Shown: in pieces, positions 46,960-55,162 of the stretch
Position numbering within the stretch: position 1 is the first letter of the stretch
Layout: every line of letters begins with the position of its first letter
Source: Planotetraspora silvatica
GTDB lineage: Bacteria > Actinomycetota > Actinomycetes > Streptosporangiales > Streptosporangiaceae
Length of the DNA: 64,000 nt
Direction: 5' to 3'
Assembly (NCBI RefSeq): GCF_016863315.1
Contig: NZ_BOOQ01000027.1
Location: forward strand, 62,001-126,000
The notes under the pieces: model-generated
The model's database searches: none
Seen by the model: the letters and a program-made list of their open reading frames with translations, nothing else
Told to the model about the DNA's origin: nothing
Translations under genes and position numbers: made by a program

Positions 46960-47217
46960 CAAACCGCCCACTTGCTCTGTGCGGTGGGGCCGATCTAAGC
47001 CGTCTGTGGGGCTCGTGCCCGTGGACGCTATACGACTCCCGTCGGGTACTTCCCCCCGGGACCGCCCTCTAAATGGAGGACGGGCCCCTTCTCTGGTGGC
47101 GTGAACATCGGTGGGGCGCCGGGCGGCCCGGGATGCCGGTTTTCGCGGATTTTCGGGGTGATGTGTCCGCTGTCCCGCCCAGCCGCCGGCGGGTCCCCGG
47201 GACGGCGGGGGAGGCGT

Positions 47218-47253
47218 CGAGGGGGGCGCCGAGGGGGGCGCCGAGGGGGCGGC
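47218..47253. repeat. 12-bp unit in three tandem copies
   Basis: CGAGGGGGGCGC at 47218-47229 and 47230-47241, then a third copy with one base fewer G. Confidence 0.7.
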
Positions 47254-47401
47254 CGCTTTGATCATGACGGCGACGGCGACCGAGCCCATATCCGCAGCGT
47301 AACGTTTTGGTATGTGTTGTCCCCTCCTCTCGAGAGGGTGGGGTTTCTCCTCTTTCCAGGTGGCGATAGCCGTATCAGGCTCAGAGAGGGAGGGGATCGA
47401 G

Positions 47402-47596
47402 ATGCACGCAACCGTTGGCGACAGGCTCGTGGTCCACGGTGCCGTCGTCGGAGAGCACGACAAGTGCGGCGAGATCATCGAAGTGCGTGGGTCCGGTGGC
47501 GGGCCACCTTTCGTGGTCCTCTTCGAGGACGGGCACCAGGCGCTGGTCTTCCCGGGCCCTGACGCTGTGATCGAGCAAGGCCAGAGGGGATCGTAG
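47402..47596 (+). CDS. DUF1918 family small protein
   Basis: 64 residues, recognised from MHATVGDRLVVHG, IIEVRGSGGGPPFVVLFEDGHQALVFPGPDA. An SH3-like small fold common in actinobacteria; function unknown. GGAGGGG is 5-8 bases upstream of the ATG. Its stop codon TAG is part of the -10 element of the next gene. Confidence 0.85.
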   Translation: MHATVGDRLVVHGAVVGEHDKCGEIIEVRGSGGGPPFVVLFEDGHQALVFPGPDAVIEQGQRGS

Positions 47597-47599
47597 TAT
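47594..47599 (+). promoter_or_regulatory. -10 element TAGTAT overlapping a stop codon
   Basis: TAGTAT starts with the TAG stop of the DUF1918 gene and lies six bases before the next GTG, which has no ribosome site: leaderless arrangement. Confidence 0.5.
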
Positions 47600-47605
47600 C
47601 ACGCT

Positions 47606-48013
47606 GTGAAGTCGAGGGAGATCCAGGTGCGCACCGGCTCGCGCGAGCGGGTCCACGACATCACCCAGGAGTGTGCGGATTTCGCGCGCGAGTCCGGCGA
47701 AGACGGGCTGCTGCACGTGTTCGTGCCGCACGCGACGGCGGGCATAGCGGTGATCGAGCTCGGATCGGGCAGTGACGATGATCTGCTCGCCGCTCTCGGT
47801 GATCTGCTTCCCGCCGATGACCGCTGGCGGCATGCGCACGGCTCTCGGGGGCATGGGCGATCGCATGTCATGCCCGCGCTCATTCCGCCGTATGCGACGG
47901 TTCCCGTGCTGGGTGGAAGGCTCGCTCTGGGGACGTGGCAGTCGGTCGCCGTGATCGATCTCAACGTGGACAACCCGAACAGGCGTGTTCGTTTGTCGTT
48001 TTTGTCCAATTAA
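47606..48013 (+). CDS. YjbQ/UPF0047 family protein
   Basis: 135 residues. Conserved motifs: HVFVPHATAGIAVIE, then HGRSHVMPALIPPYATVPVLGGRLALGTWQSVAVIDLN; the His, Asp and Gln residues form the putative active site. YjbQ proteins have weak thiamine-phosphate synthase activity in vitro; the true role is not settled. Leaderless GTG start. Confidence 0.9.
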   Translation: MKSREIQVRTGSRERVHDITQECADFARESGEDGLLHVFVPHATAGIAVIELGSGSDDDLLAALGDLLPADDRWRHAHGSRGHGRSHVMPALIPPYATVPVLGGRLALGTWQSVAVIDLNVDNPNRRVRLSFLSN

Positions 48014-48151
48014 CAGATAACGGTGCGGGTCACCGGCCGTGGCGACCGTTGACGACGATGGGTCACAGCGTGTGGACTGTGCCGAAGCATGGCTCTCCGG
48101 AGCCGGACGACCGCACAAAAGAGCGGGGTCACCCAAGCAGGAGGGATGAAC

Positions 48152-48580
48152 GTGAGCGCGACCGCGGGTCAGGCGCAAGGCGAGCGCGGCCTGGCCGAAA
48201 GACTCGGCCTCAAAGCCGGTCAGGTGGTGCAGGAAGTCGGCTGGGACGAGGACAGCGACGAGGCGCTGCGCCAGTCCATCGAAGAGCTGACCGGCAACGA
48301 GATGGTCGATGAGGACTACGAGGACGTCGTCGACGTCGTGCTGCTGTGGTGGCGCGACGAGGACGGTGATCTGTTCGACGCCCTCAGCGACGCGATGACC
48401 GCACTCGCAGACGGAGGCCAGATCTGGCTGCTGACCCCGAAGGCGGGGCGTGACGGCCATGTCGAGCCCAGTGACATCGGCGAGGACGCGACGACCGCGG
48501 GACTGTCCCAGACGAGCAGTGTGAGTGCTGCCAGGGACTGGTCGGGGACCCGGCTCGTCGCCCCGAAGGCTCGCCGCTGA
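48152..48580 (+). CDS. DUF3052 family protein
   Basis: 142 residues, acidic, cytoplasmic. Recognised from LGLKAGQVVQEVGWDED, MVDEDYEDVVDVVLLWWRDEDGDLFDALSDA and WLLTPKAGRDGHVEPSDI. Conserved in actinobacteria downstream or near aceE, with no known reaction. GTG start placed 7 bases after AGGAGG; the ATG six bases earlier is too close to that site. Confidence 0.88.
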   Translation: MSATAGQAQGERGLAERLGLKAGQVVQEVGWDEDSDEALRQSIEELTGNEMVDEDYEDVVDVVLLWWRDEDGDLFDALSDAMTALADGGQIWLLTPKAGRDGHVEPSDIGEDATTAGLSQTSSVSAARDWSGTRLVAPKARR

Positions 48581-48586
48581 GCTGAC

Positions 48587-48620
48587 CCTGCCGTACGGCT
48601 CGGCTGCGCCGTACGGCAGG
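48587..48620 (+). terminator. Hairpin terminator after the DUF3052 gene
   Basis: Perfect 13-bp stem CCTGCCGTACGGC / GCCGTACGGCAGG with an 8-base loop, 6 bases after the stop codon and 35 bases before the next start. Confidence 0.7.
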
Positions 48621-48654
48621 AATGGTGTGCGGACCACGTCCGGGAGGACAGTTC

Positions 48655-49110
48655 ATGGCGGCAGAGGTCGGGGCGATGGCCCCGGACTTCGAGCTCAAAG
48701 ATCAGCACGGTGCCCCTGTCAGGCTTTCCGGCCTTCGGGGCAGGAGGATCGTGCTCGTCTTCTACCCGCTGGCGTTCAGCCGTGTCTGCCAGGGAGAGCT
48801 GTCCGCAATCCGGGACGATTTCGTCGTCTCGGCGGCTGACGACGTCCAGGTGCTGACGATCTCGGTCGACTCGATGTTCAGCCACCGCGTCTGGGCCGAC
48901 CAGGAGGGATATACCTTCTCCTTGTTGTCGGACTTCTGGCCACACGGAGAGGTGGCCAGGTCCTACGGCGTGTTCGACGAGGAGAAGGGCCTCGCCTTGC
49001 GCGGAACGTTCATCATCGATGCGCAGGGCGTCGTTCGCTGGAAGATCGTCAACGAGATCGGCGCCGCGAGGGATGTCGTCGAGTACCAGAAGGTGCTCGA
49101 CGGCATCTGA
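48655..49110 (+). CDS. ahpE: AhpE-like one-cysteine peroxiredoxin
   Basis: 151 residues. Reduces peroxides with the peroxidatic Cys in PLAFSRVCQGEL (about residue 46). No second conserved Cys follows at the usual resolving site, as in AhpE, which is regenerated by external thiols. FELKDQHGAPVRLSG and FIIDAQGVVRWKIVNEIGAARD are typical. GGGAGGA six bases before the ATG. The transcript may be separate from the DUF3052 gene given the hairpin between. Confidence 0.9.
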   Translation: MAAEVGAMAPDFELKDQHGAPVRLSGLRGRRIVLVFYPLAFSRVCQGELSAIRDDFVVSAADDVQVLTISVDSMFSHRVWADQEGYTFSLLSDFWPHGEVARSYGVFDEEKGLALRGTFIIDAQGVVRWKIVNEIGAARDVVEYQKVLDGI

Positions 49111-49191
49111 TCAGCTATTTCGCGTGATTTATCGCGTCTTAACCGCCCGAACCTTGTCTTCTGGACCTCGTTCGAGTTACCTGAATCTTGT

Positions 49192-49213
49192 GTCCGGGTC
49201 TCCTGGCCCGGAC
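49192..49213 (+). terminator. Short hairpin before the zinc-ribbon gene
   Basis: 7-bp perfect stem GTCCGGG / CCCGGAC with an 8-base loop followed by TGCCTTT; 81 bases after the peroxiredoxin stop. Weak terminator candidate. Confidence 0.4.
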
Positions 49214-49233
49214 TGCCTTTATGGGAGGCGAAC

Positions 49234-49563
49234 ATGCCCTGCTATCGGTGCGGGGCCCGGCAGACCGACCCTGTCCGTGGCGCCAGCCCCTGGAAGCGTG
49301 GAGTCCGCGGCGAGACGCAGGTCCTGATCTGCCCGGACTGCCAGCGCGCCCGCGACCTCGATCTCGACGCGTGCTCTTCATGCGCGTCCACTTCCCTGAT
49401 CCGCCGCCTCGGCGAGGTCGAATGCCGCTCCTGCGGTTCCGTACGGCAGGCGCGGCCCGAAGAGCCGCACGTCGCGACGGGGAAGCCGAGCAGGTCCACC
49501 GGCGCGCCGGGGCTGCCCGCCGAGGTGGAGGCCGCCCTCGACCGCGTGCTCGGACGCTCGTGA
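49234..49563 (+). CDS. Small double zinc-ribbon protein
   Basis: 109 residues with four Cys pairs (CYRC, CPDC, CSSC, CRSC), predicted to form two zinc ribbons, and a basic/Pro-rich C-terminal tail. No enzyme motif; likely nucleic-acid or protein binding. GGGAGGCG lies 6 bases upstream. Its stop overlaps a GTG of the ROK gene frame, and the ROK gene follows within 30 bp, so the two are co-transcribed. Confidence 0.75.
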   Translation: MPCYRCGARQTDPVRGASPWKRGVRGETQVLICPDCQRARDLDLDACSSCASTSLIRRLGEVECRSCGSVRQARPEEPHVATGKPSRSTGAPGLPAEVEAALDRVLGRS

Positions 49564-49592
49564 CCATCACTGAAACCCCAGGAGTCACACAC

Positions 49593-50549
49593 GTGGACTA
49601 TGTCGTCGGGCTCGACGTGGGCGGTACGACGATGAAGGGTGGCCTGGTCACGCGCGACGGCGAGGTGACGGCTTTCGAGGGACGCCCCACCGGGCGTGAG
49701 GAAGGTCCCCAGGCCGTGGTGGAGGCCGTCCGCGCCTACTCCGGCGAACTGGTCGAACTCGGCACCGCCCGGTTCGGGGCTCCACCGGCCGGCATCGGCC
49801 TGGCCGTACCCGGCATCGTCACCGCGTCCACGGCCGTCTACGCCGCGAACATCGGCTGGCGGAACGTCCCGGCGTCCGCGTTCGTCCCCGAAGGCATCCC
49901 CACGCGGCTCGGCCACGACGTCCAGACCGGCGGACTCGCCGAGAGCGTGCTCGGCGCCGGCCGTGAGGCCGACGACTTCCTGTTCCTGCCGATCGGCACC
50001 GGAATCGCCGGCGCCGTGATCATCAAGGGCGAGCCGTACGGCGGCGCCCGGGGCTGGGGCGGCGAGATCGGCCACGCGCCGGTGTGGCCGACGGGGGAGA
50101 AGTGCGCCTGCGGCCAGGTCGGCTGCCTGGAGACCTATGCCTCGGCTTCCGCCGTGGCCCGGCGCTTCGAGACCCGCACCGGCCGTACGGCCACCGCGAA
50201 GGAGGTCGTGGCCCTGGCGGCGGCCGGTGACCAGGTGGCCGCCCAGGTCTTCGGCGAAGCCGTCGAGGCGCTGTCGATCTCGCTCGCGACGTACGTCCTG
50301 CTGCTCGATCCTTCGGTGATCGTGCTGGGCGGCGGGCTGGGGGAGGCAGGCCGGGTCCTGTTCGACCCCTTGGAGGAGCAACTGGCCGGACGGCTGGCGT
50401 TCCGGGATGCGCCTCCACTGCGTCAGGCGGCCCTCGGCATGCGTGCCGGAATGCTCGGCGCGGCCCTGCTCGGATGGCGTGCGGCGGGGGCGTTCGACGT
50501 GGGGCGAGGCTGGTCGCTCGATGTGCTGAGAGGCGGTCGTGTGTCGTAA
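49593..50549 (+). CDS. ROK-family sugar kinase (glucokinase-like)
   Basis: 318 residues. ATP site VGLDVGGTTMKGGLV, then LPIGTGIAGAVI and the ROK zinc motif CACGQVGCLE with GGEIGHAPV upstream (catalytic Asp/His set). Substrate is likely glucose or a related hexose, inferred from the family. GTG at 49593 is chosen since AGGAG lies 8 bases upstream; a GTG at 49560 overlapping the previous stop (GTGA) is possible. Confidence 0.87.
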   Translation: MDYVVGLDVGGTTMKGGLVTRDGEVTAFEGRPTGREEGPQAVVEAVRAYSGELVELGTARFGAPPAGIGLAVPGIVTASTAVYAANIGWRNVPASAFVPEGIPTRLGHDVQTGGLAESVLGAGREADDFLFLPIGTGIAGAVIIKGEPYGGARGWGGEIGHAPVWPTGEKCACGQVGCLETYASASAVARRFETRTGRTATAKEVVALAAAGDQVAAQVFGEAVEALSISLATYVLLLDPSVIVLGGGLGEAGRVLFDPLEEQLAGRLAFRDAPPLRQAALGMRAGMLGAALLGWRAAGAFDVGRGWSLDVLRGGRVS

Positions 50550-50564
50550 GGTGTAGTCCCGTCC

Positions 50565-50636
50565 GGGCGGTTAGCTCAGCGGTAGAGCACTCGCCTTACA
50601 AGCGAGGGGTCACTGGTTCGAACCCAGTACCGCCCA
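50565..50636 (+). tRNA. tRNA-Val (anticodon TAC)
   Basis: 72-base cloverleaf: acceptor GGGCGGT / ACCGCCC, D arm GCTC...GAGC, anticodon stem CTCGC / GCGAG with loop CTTACAA (anticodon TAC at 50597-50599), T arm with TTCGAAC. Discriminator A; CCA is not encoded. The integrative element begins at its 3' end. Confidence 0.97.
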
Positions 50637-50645
50637 CCTGCGAAA

Positions 50646-50678
50646 AGAGCCCCGCCAGCGATCATGCTGCGGGGCTCT
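50646..50678. terminator. Hairpin between tRNA-Val and integrase
   Basis: 10-bp perfect stem AGAGCCCCGC / GCGGGGCTCT with a 13-base loop, 9 bases after the tRNA. May end the tRNA transcript and, from the other side, the int transcript. Confidence 0.6.
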
Positions 50679-50700
50679 CGTGCCATTAGCGTGCCATTAG
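50679..50700. repeat. 11-bp direct repeat, two copies
   Basis: CGTGCCATTAG occurs twice in a row, between the tRNA and int; possible integrase arm site. Confidence 0.6.
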
Positions 50701-50729
50701 CTCTCGTGGTTGCGTGCACTTGAAGATCC

Positions 50730-51857
50730 TCAACCGTCGCGTGGACGGGCTTGCGTGATCGTGTCGTCCATGGCGTTGGCGATCTTGCGGTCGGCCTCGG
50801 CGGTGCTGTGTTGGTAGATCAACGCGGCGCGTACGGAGTCGTGTCCCATCCGCTCCATGAGATCGCGAAGGGTCGCGCCGGAGCCGGCCGCGATCGTGTT
50901 CCCGGTATGCCGGAGATCGTGGAAGTGGAGACCGGAAAAGCCGATCTTCCTTGTGTTCTCATCCCACTTGGCCGCCCGTCGGAAGTTGCTGCGCCGCAGG
51001 ATGCCGCCGCGCGCTCCTGTGAAGATCAGCGCGTCGTCTTCTGAGTCGGTGAACTTGTCGAGGTGATCGCGGAGGGCGGGGACGATTGCCGAAGGGATGG
51101 CCACTGTGCGGACGCCGGCTCGTGACTTGGGTGGTCCGGCGAGGAGCTCTCCGGTGTCCAGTTCGACGTGCTGTTGCCGAACGCTGACGGCGCCCGCGTT
51201 GAGGTCCAGGTCCATCCGCCGCAGGGCCGCCACCTCACCCCATCGCAGGCTCGCGAAAGTGGCCAGCAGGATCAGCGCTCGGAGGCGTTCCCCGACGAGA
51301 TCGGCGAGTTGGAATACCTTGGCCACGGTGAGCACCGGTCGTTCGTCCGGCTTCTCTTCGCCGGCACCGCGGATGCGGCACGGGTTACGCGGGATGATCT
51401 GGTCGTCCGCAGCGGTCATCAGCACGGCCCGTAGGAAGCGGTAGGACTTGGCCACCTCGGACGGGCCGACACCCTTTCCCGCGAGCGTCGCCCGCCATTC
51501 GCGAACCATCGCCGTATCGATCTTGCTCAACGGGACGTTGCCGAGATACGGGACCACGTATCGGCGCAGCAGCCCCATATAGATCTCGATTGTGCGAGGC
51601 CGGAGGCTGGTCCGCTCTGCGATCCACTTTGAGGCGTAGTCGCCGAGCTTGACCTTGGCCCGCTGAGGGTCGGTCCAGTTTCCGGTAGTGAGCTTGGCCT
51701 CCATGAGCGACAACGCCTTGTCGGCCTCGCGCTTTTGCTCATACGTCGTGTCTCCGGTCCGCATCTGCCCGTCAGGACCGGGATAGCGGATCTGGAACCG
51801 GCCGGAGGGCAGCTTGCGGATGCTGCCGAACCGCCGCCGCCCGTCCTTGCTCGCCAC
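50730..51857 (-). CDS. int: Tyrosine-type site-specific integrase
   Basis: 375 residues. Arm-binding N-terminus rich in basic residues; SAM-like core-binding domain (about 70-160); catalytic domain with Arg in FASLRWGEVAALR, the HDLRHTGNT box (His/Arg), GH in MGHDS and the Tyr nucleophile in ALIYQHST (about 353). GTG start directly follows the RepSA stop with GGGAGGG 9 bases upstream. Adjacent to its target tRNA as in pSAM2-like elements. No excisionase gene was found between int and rep, where pSAM2 has it. Confidence 0.93.
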   Translation of the reverse strand: MASKDGRRRFGSIRKLPSGRFQIRYPGPDGQMRTGDTTYEQKREADKALSLMEAKLTTGNWTDPQRAKVKLGDYASKWIAERTSLRPRTIEIYMGLLRRYVVPYLGNVPLSKIDTAMVREWRATLAGKGVGPSEVAKSYRFLRAVLMTAADDQIIPRNPCRIRGAGEEKPDERPVLTVAKVFQLADLVGERLRALILLATFASLRWGEVAALRRMDLDLNAGAVSVRQQHVELDTGELLAGPPKSRAGVRTVAIPSAIVPALRDHLDKFTDSEDDALIFTGARGGILRRSNFRRAAKWDENTRKIGFSGLHFHDLRHTGNTIAAGSGATLRDLMERMGHDSVRAALIYQHSTAEADRKIANAMDDTITQARPRDG

Positions 51858-53474
51858 CTACGCCGCCCTCCCTTCAGTTGCCGAAAGATCTTGTCCGTCT
51901 GCTTGGGCCTGTAGCTGGTTCATGTGGTTGCGCCAGCGTTGGCGCTCATGGACTGATCGCAGGAGTCGCACGGCGATCGGGGGGACGTTGGCGTCTCCGT
52001 TGGGGACTTGCCGCCAGACGTACCGGTGCGGATCAGCGGGCTTGTCGGGCAGGCCGAGGGCTTCCAGGACCCAGGTGCGGCGGTCCTGCTTGTGCTCGGT
52101 GAGGGTCTTGTTGGACCACTTGCGAGAGACGAGCACGCGCCGGCCCGCGTAGCCGAGGTGTTCGGGCTTGTGCGCCTTGCTCTTGCACCGGCCGGGAGCC
52201 ATCCCCGGCTTGGCGCCCTTGGGCTGCACCCCGTAGCGGAGCCAGTTCGGGCAGGTGGGGGAGCAGGGCTCGAAGCGCAGTGCTTCCGTGAAGCGTTCGA
52301 CGTGCGCGCGCTGGGCCGGGTCGTCCGGGTCGATGTCGTCGCTGATGCTCTTGGTGAGGTATTTGGACAGGTAGCGGATGCAGGTGTCGGCGTCGGAGGT
52401 GCCGGCGAGCACGCTCTGTATGTCGTGCTGCTGGCCGAAGCGGATCACGTGAAGGGGGCCGGCCTCGTCGTCCTGGTCGAGTTGGTTGAGCGCCTCGTAC
52501 CAGGTGGGCAGCATTTCGCCGGTGTCCGGGTCGAGGTAGCCGCAATCCTCAGCCCAGACGGGTAGCCGGTCACCGTCGAAGCGGATCACGTCAGTGGGTG
52601 GCCACCACACCTGGTGGTAGGTCGCTGCGATGATCTGTCGGAGCTCCGCGCGAGGCAGGGTCCCGCGGATCGCCATGTGCAGATGTGGTGCCAGCCGTTT
52701 CTGTGGTTCGACAGCCGCGAAGTACTGCACGTCGAAGCCGGCCACACGGCGCAGGTTCTGCACGAACCGGTCGACCAGCTTGGAGAAGTGCAGCGCATCC
52801 CGAGCCGCACCCGCGTAGTCGTACCTGTCCGGGTCAGTCGGGATCCCGTTGTTGACGCGCCCGTACGACGGCAGCGTCAGCGTGACGAACATCGACGGCC
52901 GGAAGGTCTTGCCATCCGAGCCGGTGAAGGTCCGTCCGAGCGTGGTCTTGGCCATCTTGCGCTTGGGCAGGTCCGGAGCATCCTGCCGCCGTCTCGTCGA
53001 CCGGGACCGCTTGCCCGTTGTCCGGCCGAGGACGTTTCCCCGCATGCCCGCGCTGTTGATCTCCTCGTCGAGATCATCGATGGCGGCGGCCAGATCGTCG
53101 GTGGAGTCGCCGGCCTGGTCTGCCTGCTCTCGCCAGACCTGGGCATCGGCTCGCAGCCCGACGAGGTAACGCTGGTGGTCGTCCGCCGGCTTCGGGGTGT
53201 TGGCCGGTTCTTCTGCGAGGTGCCAACCTTCCCGGCACTGCGCTTTGCGGAGCTGCTGATTCCGCTTGGCGCACGGCGGGCATTTGGCTTCCAGTGTGGC
53301 GCCGCAGGGGACGTCGACGATGTCCGCCTGGCCGGTGTGGCTGTCGATCCGCCGGAATGGAATCGGCCGGATGCACACCCCGTACTGCTTGGCGAGTTCC
53401 TCGACGACCTTCCGGGCGAGCGGCATCGCCATCCGCTCAGCCCGAGGTAGGGACCGATCGTTGGGGTGGGTCAC
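51858..53474 (-). CDS. repSA: RepSA-type replication initiator (rolling circle)
   Basis: 538 residues. The N-terminal CGATLEAKCPPCAKRNQ gives a zinc-binding CPPC pair. The HUH-type motif is HLHMAIRG (about 264-271), and the catalytic Tyr is expected in CIRYLSKYLTKS (about 361-372). These are the features of pSAM2-type RepSA that start rolling-circle replication of the excised element. GTG start overlaps the upstream zinc protein stop (GTGA). Immediately followed by int. Confidence 0.88.
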   Translation of the reverse strand: MTHPNDRSLPRAERMAMPLARKVVEELAKQYGVCIRPIPFRRIDSHTGQADIVDVPCGATLEAKCPPCAKRNQQLRKAQCREGWHLAEEPANTPKPADDHQRYLVGLRADAQVWREQADQAGDSTDDLAAAIDDLDEEINSAGMRGNVLGRTTGKRSRSTRRRQDAPDLPKRKMAKTTLGRTFTGSDGKTFRPSMFVTLTLPSYGRVNNGIPTDPDRYDYAGAARDALHFSKLVDRFVQNLRRVAGFDVQYFAAVEPQKRLAPHLHMAIRGTLPRAELRQIIAATYHQVWWPPTDVIRFDGDRLPVWAEDCGYLDPDTGEMLPTWYEALNQLDQDDEAGPLHVIRFGQQHDIQSVLAGTSDADTCIRYLSKYLTKSISDDIDPDDPAQRAHVERFTEALRFEPCSPTCPNWLRYGVQPKGAKPGMAPGRCKSKAHKPEHLGYAGRRVLVSRKWSNKTLTEHKQDRRTWVLEALGLPDKPADPHRYVWRQVPNGDANVPPIAVRLLRSVHERQRWRNHMNQLQAQADGQDLSATEGRAA

Positions 53475-53659
53475 CAGTCACCTCCGAGCGGTCGTCCATT
53501 GCTGGGGGAGTGGGGGAGGGGTGCCGCATCGACGAGGACAGTGGCTTTCTGACCGCATTCGTGGCACTCGACGAAGCCTCGGACCGGGTCGAGCCACAGC
53601 ACGTTCAGCGCACCGCAGCAAGAGCAGCGAAGGTCATCGAGGAAGTGGGCGAGACTCAA
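53471..53659 (-). CDS. Small zinc-binding protein of the AICE backbone
   Basis: 62 residues with CSCC and CHEC pairs (about 12-15 and 32-35), a likely zinc finger. Starts with TTG, with GAGGGAG 7 bases upstream and overlapping the translocase stop (TTGA); its own stop overlaps the Rep start. Such small proteins sit at this place in many AICEs; function unknown. Confidence 0.75.
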   Translation of the reverse strand: MSLAHFLDDLRCSCCGALNVLWLDPVRGFVECHECGQKATVLVDAAPLPHSPSNGRPLGGDW

Positions 53660-55077
53660 CGGCTTACTCCCTCGAAGTCGGCGACCATGGCGCGGATGTC
53701 GTGGTCGGAAACGTAGGCCGCCCGCACCCGGACCGGATCGGGTGAGGTTTCGAGTCGGACGTAGCCGACGCCCGCGCCGAGCTGTGGGATGGGTGAGATG
53801 TGGTCAGCCAGTGCGCCCCGGTCCCGTGCGCCGTCGCCCAGGACCATGTCGACCTGTTCGGACTCATCGAGCCGAAGCGCGATCTTGTCGGGGAACAGGT
53901 TGCGGATGTTCATGACCTCTTTGCGCGGGTCCTGAAGCGCCGCCAGGACGCCGACACCGACCGCGCGCCCCTGCGTCGTCAGGGTCGCCAATGCCGCGCT
54001 GATCTGCTGCTTGAGTTGCCGGTCGGACTGGTACGCGGTGAGGAACGCGACTTCATCGACGATCACCAGGACGAACGGATCCTGAATGGTCGGTGTGTGG
54101 TTGCGTTGGAGGCCGGCGAACCGGTCGGCCCGCTCCTGCATCACGCAGACCACCTCGTCGAGCAGGTCGGCGCACTGTTTGGGATCGGCCGCGTACCGGT
54201 CGCCGAACAGGGGACGGCCGAAGGAGAGCTCCATCCGTTTGGGGTCGAGCGCCCACACCTGGACCAGGCCCGCCCGCATCGCCGGGAGGAGCCCGCGGAT
54301 GGTGCCCCACAGGAACGAGCCCTTGCCCGTACCCGTGGCGCCCGCGACGAGGACGTGAGTGCCGTGGACTTTGAGGCGGAGCGGACGGCCGTCCTCCTGT
54401 TGTCCGATCTCAACTGGCCCGACCGACGCCGCGTCGGGGACGGGGACGGCCGGCAACGGGTTCGCGAGCGGGTCACGGCGGGGGAAGGTCAGCACCAGTC
54501 GTCCGGCACGTTCGACCGCCACCCGGCACGACGGAGCGCCGAAGCCGTGGGCGAGGTTGTCGGTCCGGTCGGCCCAGTCCTTGACCGCCTGACCGCCGAG
54601 CATGCGGACGGTGACCCGGTCGGCCCACTCGTTGCACTCGACGCGGACGAGTCGGGGGAGGTAGTCGCGCCCGCGGAGGTGCCGGGCGAGGCCGGCGACG
54701 GTCAGGACGGGTTGCCAGTGGCGCCGGTAGATCCAGAACCAGCGGGCGAAGGCCAGCAGTCGCCAGCCCACCCAGCGCAGGAACGATGCCCGGTCGAGGG
54801 AGAACCAGGACAGGCCAACCGTCAGGACGAGGCCGAAAACGACCAGGGCCAGGCCGTAGCCGTACCGGACCCAGACGACGCCGACGAGCACAGGAACGGT
54901 GACAGCGAGCGGATGCCGCCACACCAGCCGGACCAGCCGCGGGACCAGACGGCACAGCCACAAGACGAGACTGATGATCGCGGGAGTATGGACGACGGCC
55001 GGACGGAACACCACGGCGGTGTCAGGGGTGGTGGAGACGAGACTGCGTGTCTCGTCACCAGGCAGTTTCTTGAACAC
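53656..55077 (-). CDS. FtsK/SpoIIIE-type DNA translocase (TraB-like)
   Basis: 473 residues. Two hydrophobic segments in the N-terminal part (about 28-45 and 55-90) then the FtsK motor: Walker A GATGTGKGSFLWG (about 245-257), Walker B VLVIVDEVAFL, then QGRAVGVGVLAALQDPRKEV. In AICEs this protein moves double-stranded DNA between mycelia without a relaxase. GTG at 55077 is favoured by AGGAG about 10 bases upstream; an ATG at 55101 lacks a ribosome site. Confidence 0.9.
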   Translation of the reverse strand: MFKKLPGDETRSLVSTTPDTAVVFRPAVVHTPAIISLVLWLCRLVPRLVRLVWRHPLAVTVPVLVGVVWVRYGYGLALVVFGLVLTVGLSWFSLDRASFLRWVGWRLLAFARWFWIYRRHWQPVLTVAGLARHLRGRDYLPRLVRVECNEWADRVTVRMLGGQAVKDWADRTDNLAHGFGAPSCRVAVERAGRLVLTFPRRDPLANPLPAVPVPDAASVGPVEIGQQEDGRPLRLKVHGTHVLVAGATGTGKGSFLWGTIRGLLPAMRAGLVQVWALDPKRMELSFGRPLFGDRYAADPKQCADLLDEVVCVMQERADRFAGLQRNHTPTIQDPFVLVIVDEVAFLTAYQSDRQLKQQISAALATLTTQGRAVGVGVLAALQDPRKEVMNIRNLFPDKIALRLDESEQVDMVLGDGARDRGALADHISPIPQLGAGVGYVRLETSPDPVRVRAAYVSDHDIRAMVADFEGVSR

Positions 55078-55162
55078 TAGGCTTGTACTCCTCTCGAACA
55101 TTGCTGTGTGCGGGAGACCTGGGGGCCGCCGGAATGCCAGTTCCAGCGGCCCCACCTGCATG

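Larger units (their letters stand above)
46747..47401. other. 655-bp divergent intergenic region aceE / DUF1918
   Basis: Contains the aceE promoter region with a perfect short hairpin CCCTGCT-GGC-AGCAGGG at 46904-46920 and an inverted pair CCAAAAT (46895-46901) and ATTTTGG (46953-46959), which could be regulator sites; and a 12-bp unit (CGAGGGGGGCGC) repeated three times at 47218-47253. No convincing gene on either strand; open frames here have no domain similarity. Confidence 0.55.

Noticed and set aside
47218-47253. Short tandem repeat considered as CRISPR
   Set aside because: No spacers; 12-bp direct tandem units only. No CRISPR array or cas gene was seen in the window.
47073-47312. Short frames between aceE and the DUF1918 gene
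   Set aside because: Arg/Gly-rich products over the GC-rich triple repeat, no ribosome site, no domain.
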